A DNA stretch of 64,000 nt from Pedobacter metabolipauper (GTDB lineage Bacteria; Bacteroidota; Bacteroidia; Sphingobacteriales; Sphingobacteriaceae), in assembly GCF_004362715.1 (NCBI RefSeq), contig NZ_SNYC01000003.1:869601-933600 (forward strand), read 5' to 3'. The notes under the pieces are model-generated. The model made no database searches. It was given only the letters and a program-made list of their open reading frames with translations, and was not told the DNA's origin. The translations under genes were made by a program, and so were the position numbers. Shown in pieces: positions 37,344 through 47,076 of this stretch. Numbering within the stretch: the first letter of the stretch is position 1; the number at the start of each line of letters is the position of its first letter.

Positions 37344-37763
37344 ATGAAGATACAAATTATTAATGGCCCAAATTTAAACCTTTTGGGATTACGTGAGCCA
37401 GGCATCTACGGAAATTTAAGCTTTGAAGAATATCTGCAGCAGCTGCGTGATATCTACAGCATTCTTGAAATCGATTATTACCAAAGTAATGTTGAAGGTG
37501 AGCTGATCAACAAGCTCCATGAAGTTGGTTTCAGCTATGATGGAATTGTGATCAATGCCGGTGGTTACACCCATACCTCAGTTGCCCTTGCAGATGCAAT
37601 CGCTGCCATTAAAACCCCCGTAATAGAAGTCCACATTTCTAACATCTACGCCCGCGAAGAATATCGTCATGTATCTCTAACCGGTAAAAACTGTAAAGGC
37701 GTTTTAACCGGTTTCGGAATGGATGGCTACCGCTTGGCAATTGAAAGCCTGTTAAAGGGTTAA
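37344..37763 (+). CDS. aroQ: 3-dehydroquinate dehydratase, type II
   Basis: 139 residues. Third step of the shikimate pathway. NGPNLNLLGLREPGIYG with catalytic Tyr22, INAGGYTHTSVAL, and EVHISNIYAREEYRHVS are the type II signatures. Isolated from other aro genes. Confidence 0.95.
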   Translation: MKIQIINGPNLNLLGLREPGIYGNLSFEEYLQQLRDIYSILEIDYYQSNVEGELINKLHEVGFSYDGIVINAGGYTHTSVALADAIAAIKTPVIEVHISNIYAREEYRHVSLTGKNCKGVLTGFGMDGYRLAIESLLKG

Positions 37764-37783
37764 GGTAATTCAGCTAAATGCGG

Positions 37784-37853
37784 TTTGAACTGGCAAATCA
37801 GCTTTCTTGTAATTTAAATTTGAGCTGACAAATCAGCTTTCTTATAATTTAAA
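37784..37853. repeat. 35-bp tandem repeat, two copies
   Basis: Units 37784-37818 and 37819-37853 share TTTGA(A/G)CTG(G/A)CAAATCAGCTTTCTT(G/A)TAATTTAAA, with three differences. They lie between convergent aroQ and the glycosyltransferase gene. Confidence 0.85.
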
Positions 37854-37902
37854 TAATAGCATGTACCTGATCATAACCTGTCAATTGATACAAGATCCCT
37901 TA

Positions 37903-38916
37903 CTATTTCAGCTGACTAAAGTACCTGATCTTAGCAACAAAATACGCATAAACTATGCTGGAAGGATACTGGCCGGTGTGTTTTTGAAAGCTAACCTGCT
38001 TTGCAGTTCTTTTCTTCGCATTTGCAGAAAGGTTTCTTAAAAAATACATATGTGCTTTGCTAACAGCCAGTGCAAACTGCATCTTGCCCTGCAGCAGGAA
38101 ATGAAGCAAGGCTACAAAATCTATACAAAAGCGGATAAAGATCCTGAAATAAGCATCACCCAACGGCAGGTTCTTTTGAAGGATGATCAGGTTATTTCTA
38201 AAGTTCAGATAGGTTTTATACGGATTGTTAGCGCTTAATGTTCCGCCACCAACATGGTAAACCTCTGCATCAGGACAATAAACAATCTTATAACCCAGGT
38301 TCTTTAACCTCCAGCAAAGATCAATCTCTTCCATATGCGCAAAAAAGTCAGGGTCTAATCCGCCCACTTCTTTCCATTGCCTGCTTTTAATAAACAATGC
38401 CGCACCACTGGCCCAAAACACTTCAATTGAATCATTATATTGCCCATGATCTGCTTCAACCGTATCAAAAAGACGGCCTCTGCAAAACGGAAAGCCATGA
38501 AGGTCCAAGAAGCCACCGGCAGCACCCGCATATTCAAAAGAGCTCCGGTTCTTCTGCCACTTAATCTTCGGTTGTGCCACGGCAATCTGTGCATCAGCCT
38601 CCATCAGATCAACCACCGGCTGGATCCAGTTTTCAGGAACCTCCACATCAGAATTCAGTAACACATAATAATCTGCATCTACCAGTTCCAGGATCTTGCG
38701 GTAGCCTTCTGCAAAGCCGTAATTGTGATCATTTCGGATGATCTGTATTTGGGGATAGTTTTCTTCAATAAATGCTACAGAGTGATCTGTAGACGCATTA
38801 TCTCCAACTATTAATTGTAAATTGTTGTATTTTGACAGGATAATGGACGGCAGGAACTTCTCAAGCATCGCTTGTCCGTTCCAATTTAAAATCACTACTG
38901 CTACACTAGGCTCCAT
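37903..38916 (-). CDS. Family 2 glycosyltransferase
   Basis: 337 residues. GT-A fold: AVVILNWNGQAMLEKFLPS at the start, VGDNASTDHSV, NYGFAEGYRKIL, and the metal-binding NSDVEVP. Later FWASGAALFIKSRQW and FFAHMEEIDLCWRLKNLGY are typical of rhamnosyl-type GT2 enzymes. A hydrophobic C-terminal stretch suggests membrane association. It overlaps the upstream acyltransferase gene by 11 bases, which suggests a shared role in lipid A or surface glycolipid synthesis. Confidence 0.88.
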   Translation of the reverse strand: MEPSVAVVILNWNGQAMLEKFLPSIILSKYNNLQLIVGDNASTDHSVAFIEENYPQIQIIRNDHNYGFAEGYRKILELVDADYYVLLNSDVEVPENWIQPVVDLMEADAQIAVAQPKIKWQKNRSSFEYAGAAGGFLDLHGFPFCRGRLFDTVEADHGQYNDSIEVFWASGAALFIKSRQWKEVGGLDPDFFAHMEEIDLCWRLKNLGYKIVYCPDAEVYHVGGGTLSANNPYKTYLNFRNNLIILQKNLPLGDAYFRIFIRFCIDFVALLHFLLQGKMQFALAVSKAHMYFLRNLSANAKKRTAKQVSFQKHTGQYPSSIVYAYFVAKIRYFSQLK

Positions 38917-39796
38917 TATTCTGCAATTCGGGTTTATGTTTCCATCGCCTGTGGCTCCAAAGCCAGTAAGCGGGGTCTTTATTAATTATATCTTCCAGAA
39001 AATTGAAACACATTTTAGTGATCTGATTTTCTGCTGTATCTTTTGGATGGGTACAAATCGTATCGCAATCTACCTCATAATAGCCTTTTTTAACCAACTT
39101 CATATTAAAATAGATTACAGGACGATTGGTTTGCACGGCTATTTTTTCAACGCCGGTTAAAACTGCAGTAGGCTGATTTAGAAAATCTATCCAATGGCGC
39201 GCATCACCCTTAACCGGTGTCTGGTCTCCGGCAAAACAAAACATGGTTGGCTGATTTCTTGAGGTTGCCAGGGCCCTTAAGGTTTGCCGCATCGGTATAA
39301 ATATATTGCCTGTGCGTGTACGCCATTTGTAAAACCACGATTCAAAGTAAGGGTTGCTGAGTGGTTTGTAGATTACATAACATTTACCAGGAGTTCTCAA
39401 TCCCAAAGCCATCATTCCCAATTCCCAGTTTGAATAATGGCCGGTATAGGCAATCAGGCTTTCACCACGCTCAAAATAGGCTTCTACAATCTCCAGGTTG
39501 TTAAACTTAACCCTTTTGCTAAGCTCCTTGTCAGAGATCGCCGGTAATTTAATGACTTCAAAAATCAGCGCAGAGAAAAACTTAAAAAAGGTATGCTCAA
39601 TCTTTATGATCTCTTCCAAACTTTTATCAGGAAATGAATTGATGAGGTTTTCCCGTACTATCTTTTTGCGGTAACCAATAATATAATATAGCAGGTAATA
39701 GCTCAGTGATGCAAATACGTACAACACCGGGAGGGGGAGTAAAGACAAAAAGTTTAAAAAAAATATTCCTATATAAGAAAAGGTTTTTTTTATCAT
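38906..39796 (-). CDS. Lysophospholipid/lipid A acyltransferase family protein (LpxL-like)
   Basis: 296 residues from ATG at 39796; a TTG eight codons upstream is unlikely. N-terminal membrane helix, then VRENLINSFPDKSLEEI, the catalytic HYSNWE (HxxxxE), the FIPMRQTLRAL segment and FCFAGDQTP. DPAYWLWSHRRWK at the end is a hallmark of Htr/LpxL lauroyl transferases. Acts at the inner membrane in lipid A acylation. Divergent from the WbqC gene, with 38 bases between starts. Confidence 0.9.
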   Translation of the reverse strand: MIKKTFSYIGIFFLNFLSLLPLPVLYVFASLSYYLLYYIIGYRKKIVRENLINSFPDKSLEEIIKIEHTFFKFFSALIFEVIKLPAISDKELSKRVKFNNLEIVEAYFERGESLIAYTGHYSNWELGMMALGLRTPGKCYVIYKPLSNPYFESWFYKWRTRTGNIFIPMRQTLRALATSRNQPTMFCFAGDQTPVKGDARHWIDFLNQPTAVLTGVEKIAVQTNRPVIYFNMKLVKKGYYEVDCDTICTHPKDTAENQITKMCFNFLEDIINKDPAYWLWSHRRWKHKPELQNNGA

Positions 39797-39834
39797 TAAT
39801 TTGGCGAATTGAGAATGCAAACATAAATCATCAT

Positions 39835-40446
39835 ATGCAAAGTTCGGCTATTTTCCCGCTTTTTTATCTGCCACCAGTTAGTTATTTTTCTGGTTTGAAA
39901 GAGTTTGAGGGGGCTATTTTATTAGAGACAGAGGAACATTTCCCTAAACAAACCTACAGAAACCGGGCGCGCATCTATTCACCAAATGGAACATTAGACC
40001 TCATCGTACCGGTAATACGGGGCAATAACGGACATACAAAGATCAAAGACGTTCGGATCAGCAATGATTTCAACTGGCAACGCTTACATTGGAAAAGTCT
40101 GGAAAGCTGCTATCGGAATTCAGCTTATTTTGAGTTCTATGAAGATGAATTTTCAAAGTTTTATCATACGAAATACACCAACCTGTTTGATTTTAACTTC
40201 GAAATACTCCAATGGCTGATGAAACAGCTTAAAAAGCCAACAGATTTTAGCTTTACAGCGGAGTACATTAAAGAAATTGATCCGGAACTTGATTTTAGAA
40301 CAAAGATCCATTTTAAAAACACAGAGCATGATACAGAACTCAGGTCATATTTCCAGGTTTTTGATGATCGGGAAGGTTTTAAACCAAACCTAAGCATGGT
40401 TGACTTGTTATTTAACCAGGGACCACAATCTAAAAACTATTTCTAA
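39835..40446 (+). CDS. WbqC-like family protein
   Basis: 203 residues from ATG at 39835. The opening FPLFYLPPVSYFSGL, then the TYRNRARIYSPNGTLDLIVPV segment and WQRLHWKSLESCYRNSAYFEFYED are characteristic of WbqC proteins, which occur in surface polysaccharide loci of unclear biochemical role. Longer in-frame extension upstream would overlap the acyltransferase coding sequence and is rejected. Confidence 0.88.
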   Translation: MQSSAIFPLFYLPPVSYFSGLKEFEGAILLETEEHFPKQTYRNRARIYSPNGTLDLIVPVIRGNNGHTKIKDVRISNDFNWQRLHWKSLESCYRNSAYFEFYEDEFSKFYHTKYTNLFDFNFEILQWLMKQLKKPTDFSFTAEYIKEIDPELDFRTKIHFKNTEHDTELRSYFQVFDDREGFKPNLSMVDLLFNQGPQSKNYF

Positions 40447-40451
40447 ATATC

Positions 40452-41567
40452 ATGACCAAAAAGCAAAGGCACAAAAGACGCAAGCAATATTCTTTGCCAA
40501 AGGCCGGATCGAGCCCTGGTTTGGTTTACATCGATCCAAATGCATTAGATCCGATCATCAACATCTATAAGTACAATGCGGATCATTTTAGTGTTGAAGA
40601 ATTAGGCGATCTAAAGCGTGTAGCAGAAATCATTGCGGATAAAAACTATACGTACTGGATCCAGATTAAAGGTTTTGGATCAATTGAAATGTTTGAAACG
40701 TTAAATATCGATTTCAATATTAACAAGTTAATCTTAGAAGACATCACCAGAACCTACCAGCGTCCAAAGCTGGAAGAATATGACGACTATGTGTTTGCCA
40801 TCAGCCGGATGCTCCGAATAGATGACAATAACGATCTGGATAATGTTCAGGTTTCTTATATTCTTACAGACAATGCCTTATTCTCCTTTCAGGAAAGTCA
40901 CCAGGATTGCCTTGATCCGGTCATCACGCGTTTGAAAGCCGGAAAAGGTAATATCCGGACTGCCGGCAGCAGCTATATCATGTATGCCCTGATGGATATT
41001 ATTGTAGATACTTATTTTGAAATTCTTCAGGACTGGGGAGAGGAGCTGGACACGATTGAAGACCGTCTGTTTGAGAAACCGGATAAGAGTGTAATGTACG
41101 ACACGCAAATGATCAAGAGAAACCTAATCGGCATCAGGCGGGTAGTATGGCCTGAGCGTGATAAACTAAATGACATTCTCCGTAGTGACAGCCCATTAAT
41201 TTCCGACCAAACAAAACTCTTTGTCAAGGATGCGTACGATCACTGCATCCAGATCATTGATATTGTAGAATCCCTGAAAGAGATCTCCGTGAGTAATATA
41301 GATATGTACTTATCAGTTATCAGTAACCGGATGAATGAGATCATGAAGGTTTTAACCGTAATATCTTCCATATTTATCCCTTTAACATTCATTGCTGGTA
41401 TTTATGGGATGAATTTTGCCTATGAAGATCCGGTAACCGGTAAGATAATGCCTAAAAATATGCCGGAACTGTACCAGGAAAATGGCTATTTATACATCAT
41501 GCTGTTTATGGGAGCCATAGCATTCGCACAAATCCTTTACTTCTGGCGCAAAGGATGGTTTAAATAG
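40452..41567 (+). CDS. corA: Magnesium/cobalt transport protein CorA
   Basis: 371 residues. Cytoplasmic alpha/beta domain, a long stalk helix (KEISVSNIDMYLSVISNRMNE), then two C-terminal membrane helices. The signature GMN is present in GIYGMNFAYE. The N-terminal 30 residues are highly basic. Pentameric Mg2+ channel. Five bases after the WbqC gene and 27 before mgtE. Confidence 0.94.
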   Translation: MTKKQRHKRRKQYSLPKAGSSPGLVYIDPNALDPIINIYKYNADHFSVEELGDLKRVAEIIADKNYTYWIQIKGFGSIEMFETLNIDFNINKLILEDITRTYQRPKLEEYDDYVFAISRMLRIDDNNDLDNVQVSYILTDNALFSFQESHQDCLDPVITRLKAGKGNIRTAGSSYIMYALMDIIVDTYFEILQDWGEELDTIEDRLFEKPDKSVMYDTQMIKRNLIGIRRVVWPERDKLNDILRSDSPLISDQTKLFVKDAYDHCIQIIDIVESLKEISVSNIDMYLSVISNRMNEIMKVLTVISSIFIPLTFIAGIYGMNFAYEDPVTGKIMPKNMPELYQENGYLYIMLFMGAIAFAQILYFWRKGWFK

Positions 41568-41594
41568 TACCGATTATGCTTACCTTAGCATCGT

Positions 41595-42944
41595 ATGCAA
41601 TCTTTCGATCTAGACAGAACAGACGTATCTAAGATAAAAGGGGCCCTTGCCGGTAGTGATGAACAGCTAAAAGCCATTCTGGAGGAATACCATGCCTCAG
41701 AAATTGCAATACTCTTTGAAAGCCTGACCAGTGATGACAGGCAGCGGATCATCAATCTTCTATCTGTAGAGATCGCCTCAGAAGTTATATCCGAGATGCA
41801 CGAAGAATCGCATCCGGAAGAACTGCTGCTGCAGATGCATCCTGATAAGCGTACAGAGATTGTTGAAGAGCTCGATTATGACGATGCAACAGATATTATC
41901 TCTCAGCTTGAAGAGCACGAGCAGAAAGAGATCCTGGAAGACCTAAGCGAAGACGATGCTTCCAGCATCCGTAACCTCTTAAGTTACGACGAGGAAACTG
42001 CCGGTGGTTTGATGAACACCGAGTTTATCCGGATCAACCTGAATCTGACAAAGAAGGATGCCATTGATGAGATCATCCGTCAGAGTGAAGAGATTGAAGA
42101 GTTCTACACCATATTTGTCATCAATGACGACAATGTTTTTCAGGGTATCGTATCCTTAAAAGATATCATTAAAGCGAAGGGTAATGCTAAAATAACAGAA
42201 CTTGTAAAAGCTGAGGTAGCCTGGGTATATCCGGATACAGACCAGGAAGAAGTAGCCCGGCTAATTTCCCAATATAACATTACGAGTATTCCCGTTTTAG
42301 ATACCGATATGAGGCTGCTTGGCCGCGTCACGTTTGATGACGTTATCGACGTTTTACAGGAAGAGAATACGGAAGATATGTTAAAGATCTCCGGGGTTTC
42401 TGAAGACGAGGAACTAAGTGGTAACTGGGTAGAAGCTGTTAAATCGCGTTTGCCCTGGCTGGTACTAAACCTTGGCACTGCATTCCTGGCTTCGGGCGTA
42501 GTGCGCCACTTCGGACCAACCATTGAAAAGATTGCTGTTTTATCGGCCTATATGACCATTATTGCAGGCATGGGCGGTAATGCAGCTACGCAAGCCCTTG
42601 CCGTTACCGTAAGAAGGATCTCCCTGTACGATCTTACCGATAACCAGGCATATCGTACGGTTTTAAAAGAATTTACCGTAGGGGCCATAAACGGAGCGGT
42701 AACGGGACTGATCGTTTTCCTTTTCGCCTTATTCTTTGACTCCAATCCATTACTTGGATTGGTGATCTTCCTGGCCATGACGGGTAACTTACTGATTGCG
42801 GGTATTACCGGAGCCGGAATTCCATTGATATTGAAAAGGGTAGGGATAGACCCTGCTATTGCTTCATCTATTATCATCACTACTTTTACAGACGTATTTG
42901 GATTTTTATTACTGCTCGGATTAGCGAGTAAATTACTACTTTGA
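41595..42944 (+). CDS. mgtE: Magnesium transporter MgtE
   Basis: 449 residues. N-terminal acidic superhelical domain, two CBS domains (TEFIRINLNLTKKDAIDEI and AEVAWVYPDTDQEEVARLI), then five membrane helices with GGNAATQALAVTVRRI and a final LIAGITGAGIPLIL, the pore-forming set. Gated by cytosolic Mg2+. Directly after corA, so two unrelated Mg2+ routes are probably transcribed together. Confidence 0.94.
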   Translation: MQSFDLDRTDVSKIKGALAGSDEQLKAILEEYHASEIAILFESLTSDDRQRIINLLSVEIASEVISEMHEESHPEELLLQMHPDKRTEIVEELDYDDATDIISQLEEHEQKEILEDLSEDDASSIRNLLSYDEETAGGLMNTEFIRINLNLTKKDAIDEIIRQSEEIEEFYTIFVINDDNVFQGIVSLKDIIKAKGNAKITELVKAEVAWVYPDTDQEEVARLISQYNITSIPVLDTDMRLLGRVTFDDVIDVLQEENTEDMLKISGVSEDEELSGNWVEAVKSRLPWLVLNLGTAFLASGVVRHFGPTIEKIAVLSAYMTIIAGMGGNAATQALAVTVRRISLYDLTDNQAYRTVLKEFTVGAINGAVTGLIVFLFALFFDSNPLLGLVIFLAMTGNLLIAGITGAGIPLILKRVGIDPAIASSIIITTFTDVFGFLLLLGLASKLLL

Positions 42945-43010
42945 TATAGAATTTGTTTATTCTAAAGATGAATGGACTTCAGGATTTATTACTGAATAAT
43001 ATAACCTATT

Positions 43011-43053
43011 ACAACAGAGCCTGTGTCATAATCATGATCACAGGCTCTGTTGT
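43011..43053. terminator. Perfect 15-bp hairpin between convergent mgtE and ohr
   Basis: ACAACAGAGCCTGTG (43011-43025) and its exact complement at 43039-43053, with a 13-base loop. No good T run follows on either strand, so it may be a bidirectional RNA end rather than a textbook terminator. Confidence 0.65.
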
Positions 43054-43069
43054 ATAAAAAACGCTTTAA

Positions 43070-43480
43070 TTAGATCGCTGTAATCCTGGTCTCGATATTA
43101 CCACGTACCGCTTTAGAATACGGACACGCACGGTGTGCTTTCTCTGCAAGTTGCTGTGCTTCTTCAATAGAAATTCCCGGAATATGAACATCAAGATCTG
43201 CGGACAGCACAAATGAATTGCCATCTTTATTGAATGAAACATGTACCTGAACATTAGCTTCAGAAACATCAACACCCCCATGTTCTGCAACAGAACCCAA
43301 TGCACCTAAATAACAAGCACCCCATGCACCAGCAAATAACTGCTCCGGATTAGAAGAACCACCCTGGCCACCCATTTCTCTGGGTTTTCTCAATTCCATG
43401 TCAATAATTCCGTCGCTTGATTTAATGTGACCATCGCGTCCGCCTTTAGCGGTTACAGAGGCCGTATATAACTTTTCCAT
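43070..43480 (-). CDS. ohr: Organic hydroperoxide resistance protein (Ohr/OsmC family)
   Basis: 136 residues. The reactive cysteines are present: Cys56 in GACYLGAL and Cys119 in HRACPYSKAV. NPEQLFAGAWGACY is the Ohr-type signature. It reduces organic peroxides using lipoylated proteins. No MarR-type regulator (OhrR) adjoins it. Confidence 0.92.
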   Translation of the reverse strand: MEKLYTASVTAKGGRDGHIKSSDGIIDMELRKPREMGGQGGSSNPEQLFAGAWGACYLGALGSVAEHGGVDVSEANVQVHVSFNKDGNSFVLSADLDVHIPGISIEEAQQLAEKAHRACPYSKAVRGNIETRITAI

Positions 43481-43533
43481 AATATTTTAATGATTTGTAT
43501 AAAGTATTAAAACAACAAAATCACCGGGAAGTT

Positions 43534-45690
43534 TTATATTTTAATTTTTTCGGACAGCTTATAAATGTCGTATGCTACTTTTTGAATGAGGTCAAATTGC
43601 TCAGAGATCACAAACCCGCCTGTTTGGGCGGCATCATCAGTACCGTTTCTCCTGATCAATGGAACATTATTAATTGCTTCCTTAGGAGTTACCAGGTTTT
43701 CTACCGACATGTTTAACAAGTAGGTGGTATTCTGTACAACTGGTTTTAATTCTTCGAAATTTGGAAACTCAAAGGCGTGTTCCTTTTTATACAATGATAA
43801 TGTAGCCACATAAGAAGACAACAAATGATTTAAAGCCGTAAATTGGTGCAGTTCTTTAATTAATATCTGCTTACTCTTTGGTTCAGAAAACATCCGTTGG
43901 AAAAGAGAAGCCAAATTTGCTGAAGCCACATAAACCTCTTTCCTGGCAACTTTATAATTGGTGAGGTCAGTAACAGGTTCAGCATACAGGAAGGTTACCT
44001 GTTCAAAATAATTCAGGTTTGCATTGACCATCGAAACCATGGCTTCTTTAAGCTTCTCATATTCCCAGTTTGGAAACAGTGAATAGCTGGCCAGTAACGC
44101 AATGCCTGATCCAATCATGGTATCATAAATCCGTTCTTTGGCCACAGACAATCCGCCCATACCTAAAAAGTCGAACAGCACTAAAATGTAAGGGGTCATA
44201 AATAACACGCTAACTACATAGTTCTTACGCTGAAAGCTGTAGCATCCAATCATACAGATCAGCAATAGCACGAACAAGGTGTTCTTATCGTGTACATACA
44301 TCAATATGCCCATTCCAATAAAAGCACCTGCCACGGTACCAATAAGTCGCTGGTAATTTCTTTGCTTGGTTAAGCTAAAACCCGGTTTAGAGATCACCAG
44401 AATAGTTAGCAAGATCCAATAGCTGTGCGAAAAGTTTAAGGTCTTTGCAACTAAAAAACCAACCAGCATCACGATGGCAACCCGTAAAGAATGTCTGAAT
44501 ATCGAAGAGCTAAAGGTAAAGTTATCATACAAAAGCTCCAGATCAATACTCTGACTGCTTACAAAACGATCCACATCGATCTTACGGGGCTTTAGGTTCT
44601 TTTTCTCCTTTTTATTAAAGTACCCGTTTATGGTTTTAACCCGCGATAAAATGTTCTCAATATTAACTTCTATATTCTTTAAAGCTAATATTCCCAGCGT
44701 GTTATATTTATTATCTGTATTGTTTAATTCAAGTTGTGTAATTTCATTTTTCAACTTTTCTACGTCTTCAATAAGAGAAGTGGGCAGGCTAGGGGTGCCT
44801 CCGCTTTTAAGGGCAAATGCAATATCATCCAGCTCATCAGCAATCTTACGGATCACAGACTCGTAATGCAGTAAAATTCCTGATGAATCAAACTGCTCAT
44901 GCAGTTGTTTGTAATTGTAATAGGTGGACATGATCTGCTCAAAAAGATCAACCATATCAACAAAGACTAGTAAAAGAAAACGGCCTTCAGGTGTTGAATC
45001 CCGAATAATCTCGCGGGTTTTAAACAGAATCTCACGCACAGCATCCTGTTTTTCATGTACATGTACCTGAAGCTGCAGCAAATCGGCGTAGTTATCATCG
45101 TAACTGGTATTCTGGTGGTAAAACTTAGCTTTTGCCCTTAAAAAGTCACTGATTACATGAATGGATTCGCTCAGCGATTGCTGTACAATCCTAAAGGGCC
45201 TGATCCGGTAAAAAGTATAACTTAATGCCGTATACCAAATACTGCCGGTAAAAATGAGTAAAGCATAAAGTAAAACTTCATTCCAGGGCCTGATGTCGTC
45301 AATGCTCAAAACCATAACCAGCAAGGATGCGGTTCCAATAGAAGCTGCACGAAGGCCGTACACAAAGAACATAGAAAATATAAAGCTGCAGATAACCAGC
45401 AATACACCAATAAAATAATTATTGTTATTGGTCAGGCCGACAATAATGGAAATCAGCGTAATGGATGCTGTGGTAATCAGCATTGCATTTCTGCGGTGCA
45501 CAATTGGTCCGGGCGTATCGACAACGCTCACACACAATGCGCCAAGTGATAACGTCATTCCGTATTGGAGCATTCCAAACTGTGCAAGGATTAATGATGG
45601 ACAAAGTACACCAACTGTAATCCGTAAACCATCCGCAAAGTAAGTGCTCAATAGGAAATCCTGAATGCTTCTGACCGGACGATTAATCAT
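43534..45690 (-). CDS. FUSC family inner-membrane protein (YccS/YhfK-like)
   Basis: 718 residues. Two sets of membrane helices (about residues 20-150 and 390-510) separated by and followed by long cytoplasmic helical regions, the layout of YccS and aromatic acid exporters (fusaric acid resistance domain). FADGLRITVGVLCPSLILA and IVHRRNAMLITTA at the start, and HSLRVAIVMLVGFLVAK opening the second half, fit well. Transported substrate unknown. Confidence 0.87.
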   Translation of the reverse strand: MINRPVRSIQDFLLSTYFADGLRITVGVLCPSLILAQFGMLQYGMTLSLGALCVSVVDTPGPIVHRRNAMLITTASITLISIIVGLTNNNNYFIGVLLVICSFIFSMFFVYGLRAASIGTASLLVMVLSIDDIRPWNEVLLYALLIFTGSIWYTALSYTFYRIRPFRIVQQSLSESIHVISDFLRAKAKFYHQNTSYDDNYADLLQLQVHVHEKQDAVREILFKTREIIRDSTPEGRFLLLVFVDMVDLFEQIMSTYYNYKQLHEQFDSSGILLHYESVIRKIADELDDIAFALKSGGTPSLPTSLIEDVEKLKNEITQLELNNTDNKYNTLGILALKNIEVNIENILSRVKTINGYFNKKEKKNLKPRKIDVDRFVSSQSIDLELLYDNFTFSSSIFRHSLRVAIVMLVGFLVAKTLNFSHSYWILLTILVISKPGFSLTKQRNYQRLIGTVAGAFIGMGILMYVHDKNTLFVLLLICMIGCYSFQRKNYVVSVLFMTPYILVLFDFLGMGGLSVAKERIYDTMIGSGIALLASYSLFPNWEYEKLKEAMVSMVNANLNYFEQVTFLYAEPVTDLTNYKVARKEVYVASANLASLFQRMFSEPKSKQILIKELHQFTALNHLLSSYVATLSLYKKEHAFEFPNFEELKPVVQNTTYLLNMSVENLVTPKEAINNVPLIRRNGTDDAAQTGGFVISEQFDLIQKVAYDIYKLSEKIKI

Positions 45691-45856
45691 GACACAAATT
45701 TAAGACTAAAATATGTATTTCGGACGATGATTAATGACGTTTTACCTGCATAAATTACCTAATCAATAATTGTCATATAATTAATATTATGTTAAGTGAT
45801 CTGTGAGTTAACTTATACACTTTGTATAATACACTGGTTAAAAACAGAAAAAAAGT

Positions 45857-47005
45857 TTAAAATTCTTCCAGCTTGGCTTTAAGCTCCTGGACTTTGTCCA
45901 GCCTGTTTTTACGGGAATAGATATCAATCAGCAGCTGCACGGTAGATTTATCGTTCTGATTGATCTCATGGGCTTGCAATAAGGCTACTTCCGCTCTGTT
46001 GATCATTGCAACGAATGTTTGGGCCCGATCCGGCTTATTTGCTTTTAAAGCATCATTTGCAGAATTCACATAGGCCAATCCCATTTGATACAGGGCATCA
46101 AAATAATTCTCATCAATGGTCAGGGCTTTATTGTAGGCCAGCTCAGCAGTACTGTAGTTGGCATTGGTCTGATGCAGGTATCCATAAAGAAAATAAAGTA
46201 GTTTGTTACCGGCCTCTACCTTTAAGGTTGTTTCAATTACTTTAATGGCTTCATTGTATTTTCCATTGTCCAGCAACAGGTTGATATAATCGTTAGTCAG
46301 GTTGGAGTTATACGGATTAACCTTGATACCATCTTCCAGGGTTCTTAATGCTTGTTCATGTTCAAACTTTGAGCTGTAGATACTGGCCAGATTTTGAAAA
46401 ACAACCGGATCTTTGATCCCGTTATCTTTGGCTCTTTTGAAATAGGTTAAGGCATTGTCAAATGCCCGTACATTTTGAGCTGCCAGCGCCGTATTGATGG
46501 CCAGTGAAGTGTCTTTTGGAAAAAAGTCGCTCACATCTTTTAACAAGCTGTATGCTGTAGCGAAATCGTTGTTTTTAAAGGCAACATTCGCTTTATCCTG
46601 TTTCTTAATATAAACGTTATACACAGAGGCTTCAATCAGGCGTGAATTGGCTTGAAACTTATCCAGTCTCCTTGCAGAATCTATGGCCTCGATTGCAAAA
46701 TTATAATATCTGTCAGAATTGCCTTCATCGCTGTCAATAATGGCTACATATGAACTTAAGTATGCCTTAATGGCCCAGGTTTCCGGCCATTTCTTTGTTT
46801 TCTTATCCCCTTTGGCCGCGTCGCTTGCCCGTATCCCCTCTCCTATAATATCCAGTTGCTTTTTAACATCCTGTTTACTATTGATGGCTGCCTGTAATTT
46901 ACCAATGCTGTTACGGGCAATCTGAACCTGGCTTTTCTGGGCGAAAGCCGCCGTACTGCATATAAAAACAAAAAATATAGGGCTTAAAAAAGATATCTTG
47001 TTCAT
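45857..47005 (-). CDS. Secreted tetratricopeptide repeat protein
   Basis: 382 residues with signal peptide (AAFAQ). Several TPR units are visible, with the spacing of ALRTLEDGIKVNPYNSNL and AELAYNKALTIDENYFDALYQMGLAYVN. It is a paralogue of the next gene upstream: both begin the mature protein with QKS, then a long helix and the words NEG/GEG, ALIASRIALIDS and YLSSYVAIIDS. Likely a periplasmic scaffold. Its -7 box (CAAACTTA on the plus strand, 47013-47020) runs into the terminator T run of that upstream gene. Confidence 0.85.
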   Translation of the reverse strand: MNKISFLSPIFFVFICSTAAFAQKSQVQIARNSIGKLQAAINSKQDVKKQLDIIGEGIRASDAAKGDKKTKKWPETWAIKAYLSSYVAIIDSDEGNSDRYYNFAIEAIDSARRLDKFQANSRLIEASVYNVYIKKQDKANVAFKNNDFATAYSLLKDVSDFFPKDTSLAINTALAAQNVRAFDNALTYFKRAKDNGIKDPVVFQNLASIYSSKFEHEQALRTLEDGIKVNPYNSNLTNDYINLLLDNGKYNEAIKVIETTLKVEAGNKLLYFLYGYLHQTNANYSTAELAYNKALTIDENYFDALYQMGLAYVNSANDALKANKPDRAQTFVAMINRAEVALLQAHEINQNDKSTVQLLIDIYSRKNRLDKVQELKAKLEEF

Positions 47006-47012
47006 AGTTGTA

Positions 47013-47053
47013 CAAACTTAAAAAAAAAGAGGGATAATAAATACCCCTCTTTT
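47013..47053 (-). terminator. Terminator fused to the promoter of the next gene
   Basis: On the minus strand AAAAGAGGG (47053-47045 arm) pairs with its complement at 47033-47025 around an 11-base loop, followed by eight T. The T run continues directly into TAAGTTTG (47020-47013), a perfect -7 box, seven bases before the TPR gene's ATG. Confidence 0.65.
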
Positions 47054-47076
47054 CATATTCAATATTTTAAGAAAAA

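Noticed and set aside
39706..39834. Upstream extension of the WbqC gene
   Set aside because: It would overlap the divergent acyltransferase coding region, and ATG at 39835 starts at the conserved family beginning.
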